DNA of 7,367 nucleotides from Bacillota bacterium (GTDB lineage: Bacteria; Bacillota; Clostridia; Acetivibrionales; DTU013). The stretch lies in assembly GCA_023435805.1 (NCBI GenBank), contig JAEZMC010000194.1, positions 1 to 7,367 of the forward strand, read 5' to 3'. Of this stretch, positions 6,937 through 7,367 are shown in pieces; within the stretch, counting starts at the first letter, position 1; each line of letters opens with the position of its first letter. The notes under the pieces were generated by a model. It saw only the letters and a list, made by a program, of their open reading frames with translations. It was not told the origin of the DNA and searched no databases. Made by a program: the position numbers and the translations under genes.

Positions 6937-6963
6937 GGAGGCTTAATATGGGAGGCTTGTATG
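6937..6963 (+). promoter_or_regulatory. Duplicated ribosome binding site/ATG unit before the transporter
   Basis: GGAGGCTT occurs twice, at 6937-6944 and 6951-6958, each followed by an ATG (6948 and 6961). The first ATG opens an eight-codon frame, MGGLYEKQ, that stops at 6974 and overlaps the transporter start in another frame. The second ATG, five bases after GGAGG, opens the long transporter frame and is taken as its start. Initiation at the first ATG might lower or couple transporter translation. Confidence 0.6.
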
Positions 6964-7367
6964 AAAAACAATAAGACTTTTGCGCTGGTACTCATGATCA
7001 TTATTGTAGGTTTCCTGAATGCAGACCAGAATGTCATGAATTCGACACTGGTGCTGATTGAGGAGGAGTTCCATGTCAATGATGCAGACATCGGCTTCAT
7101 GAGTGGTCTTTTTACCATACTTGGAGCGGTTGTGAGCATTATATGGGGTTATCTTACGGACAAGCGCAACAGGAAGATGCTATTTGCGGCTTCCGTACTG
7201 CTCGGACAGATCCCGTGCCTTATGACGGCCTTTGTTGCAAACTATGACCAGTTTTTTATCATGCGTATACTGACGGGCATCGGCGTCGGCGTATCCTTCC
7301 CGACGGTGTTTTCAATGCTGGGAGACATGTACGGTGAAAAACACCGCGCAACCGCTGTGACCTGGAT
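6961..7367 (+). CDS. MFS transporter, N-terminal part (3' end outside window)
   Basis: The frame runs open from the ATG at 6961 to the window end, about 135 residues of an expected 400 or so. The start is set by GGAGG five bases upstream. It shows a short positive N-terminus (MKNNK), then four hydrophobic segments at about 6-25, 44-64, 73-93 and 98-120. Between segments 2 and 3 lies GYLTDKRNRK, the cytoplasmic motif A of the major facilitator superfamily (GxLxDRxGRR type). Segment 4 reads MRILTGIGVGVSFPTVFSML, resembling the Gly-rich fourth helix of spinster-like and sugar/organic-anion MFS carriers. Its position 28 bases after the GH13 gene suggests co-transcription and a role in importing or exporting a saccharide, but substrate cannot be read from this fragment. 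Confidence 0.85.
   Translation, partial: MKNNKTFALVLMIIIVGFLNADQNVMNSTLVLIEEEFHVNDADIGFMSGLFTILGAVVSIIWGYLTDKRNRKMLFAASVLLGQIPCLMTAFVANYDQFFIMRILTGIGVGVSFPTVFSMLGDMYGEKHRATAVTW

Overview
The window looks like a chromosomal segment from a Bacillota bacterium, probably a clostridial or Paenibacillus-like saccharolytic species. The grounds are the YkpA-type ABC-F protein, the Uup/YfmR-type ABC-F protein, sigma-A style promoters, GGAGG ribosome binding sites, and glycoside hydrolases of the GH38 and GH13 families. This is inferred from protein resemblance alone; no rRNA or other phylogenetic marker is present.

Layout. (1) Bases 2-1480, plus strand: the C-terminal part of a GH38 alpha-mannosidase whose start lies upstream of the window. 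(2) Bases 1504-4937, minus strand: two ABC-F ATPase genes, a YkpA/YbiT-type gene followed by a Uup/YfmR-type gene. They are joined by a one-base TAGTG stop/start overlap. The pair converges on the mannosidase gene with only 23 bases between stop codons and no convincing terminator. (3) Bases 4938-5252: a 315-base divergent intergenic region. It holds a good promoter, a leader hairpin and a possible short leader ORF for the ABC-F pair. On the other side it holds an extended -10 element and a pair of 9-base direct repeats for the plus-strand genes. (4) Bases 5253-6932, plus strand: a complete GH13 alpha-glucosidase, probably of the oligo-1,6-glucosidase type. (5) Bases 6961-7367, plus strand: the N-terminal third of an MFS transporter cut by the window end, preceded by a duplicated ribosome binding site/ATG unit.

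How the genes may work together. The GH13 enzyme lacks a signal peptide and is followed 28 bases later by a membrane transporter, so the two probably form an uptake-and-hydrolysis unit for a small alpha-glucoside. The GH38 enzyme would trim alpha-mannosides. The ABC-F pair sits between these sugar genes but acts on ribosomes, and its location is probably unrelated to sugar use.

I see no CRISPR array, transposase, tRNA, rRNA or phage gene, and nothing that clearly amounts to a new system. The most unusual points are a Gly-to-Glu change in the second Walker A motif of the YkpA-like protein, the structured ABC-F leader with a possible 18-codon leader ORF, and the spaced direct repeats upstream of the glucosidase.
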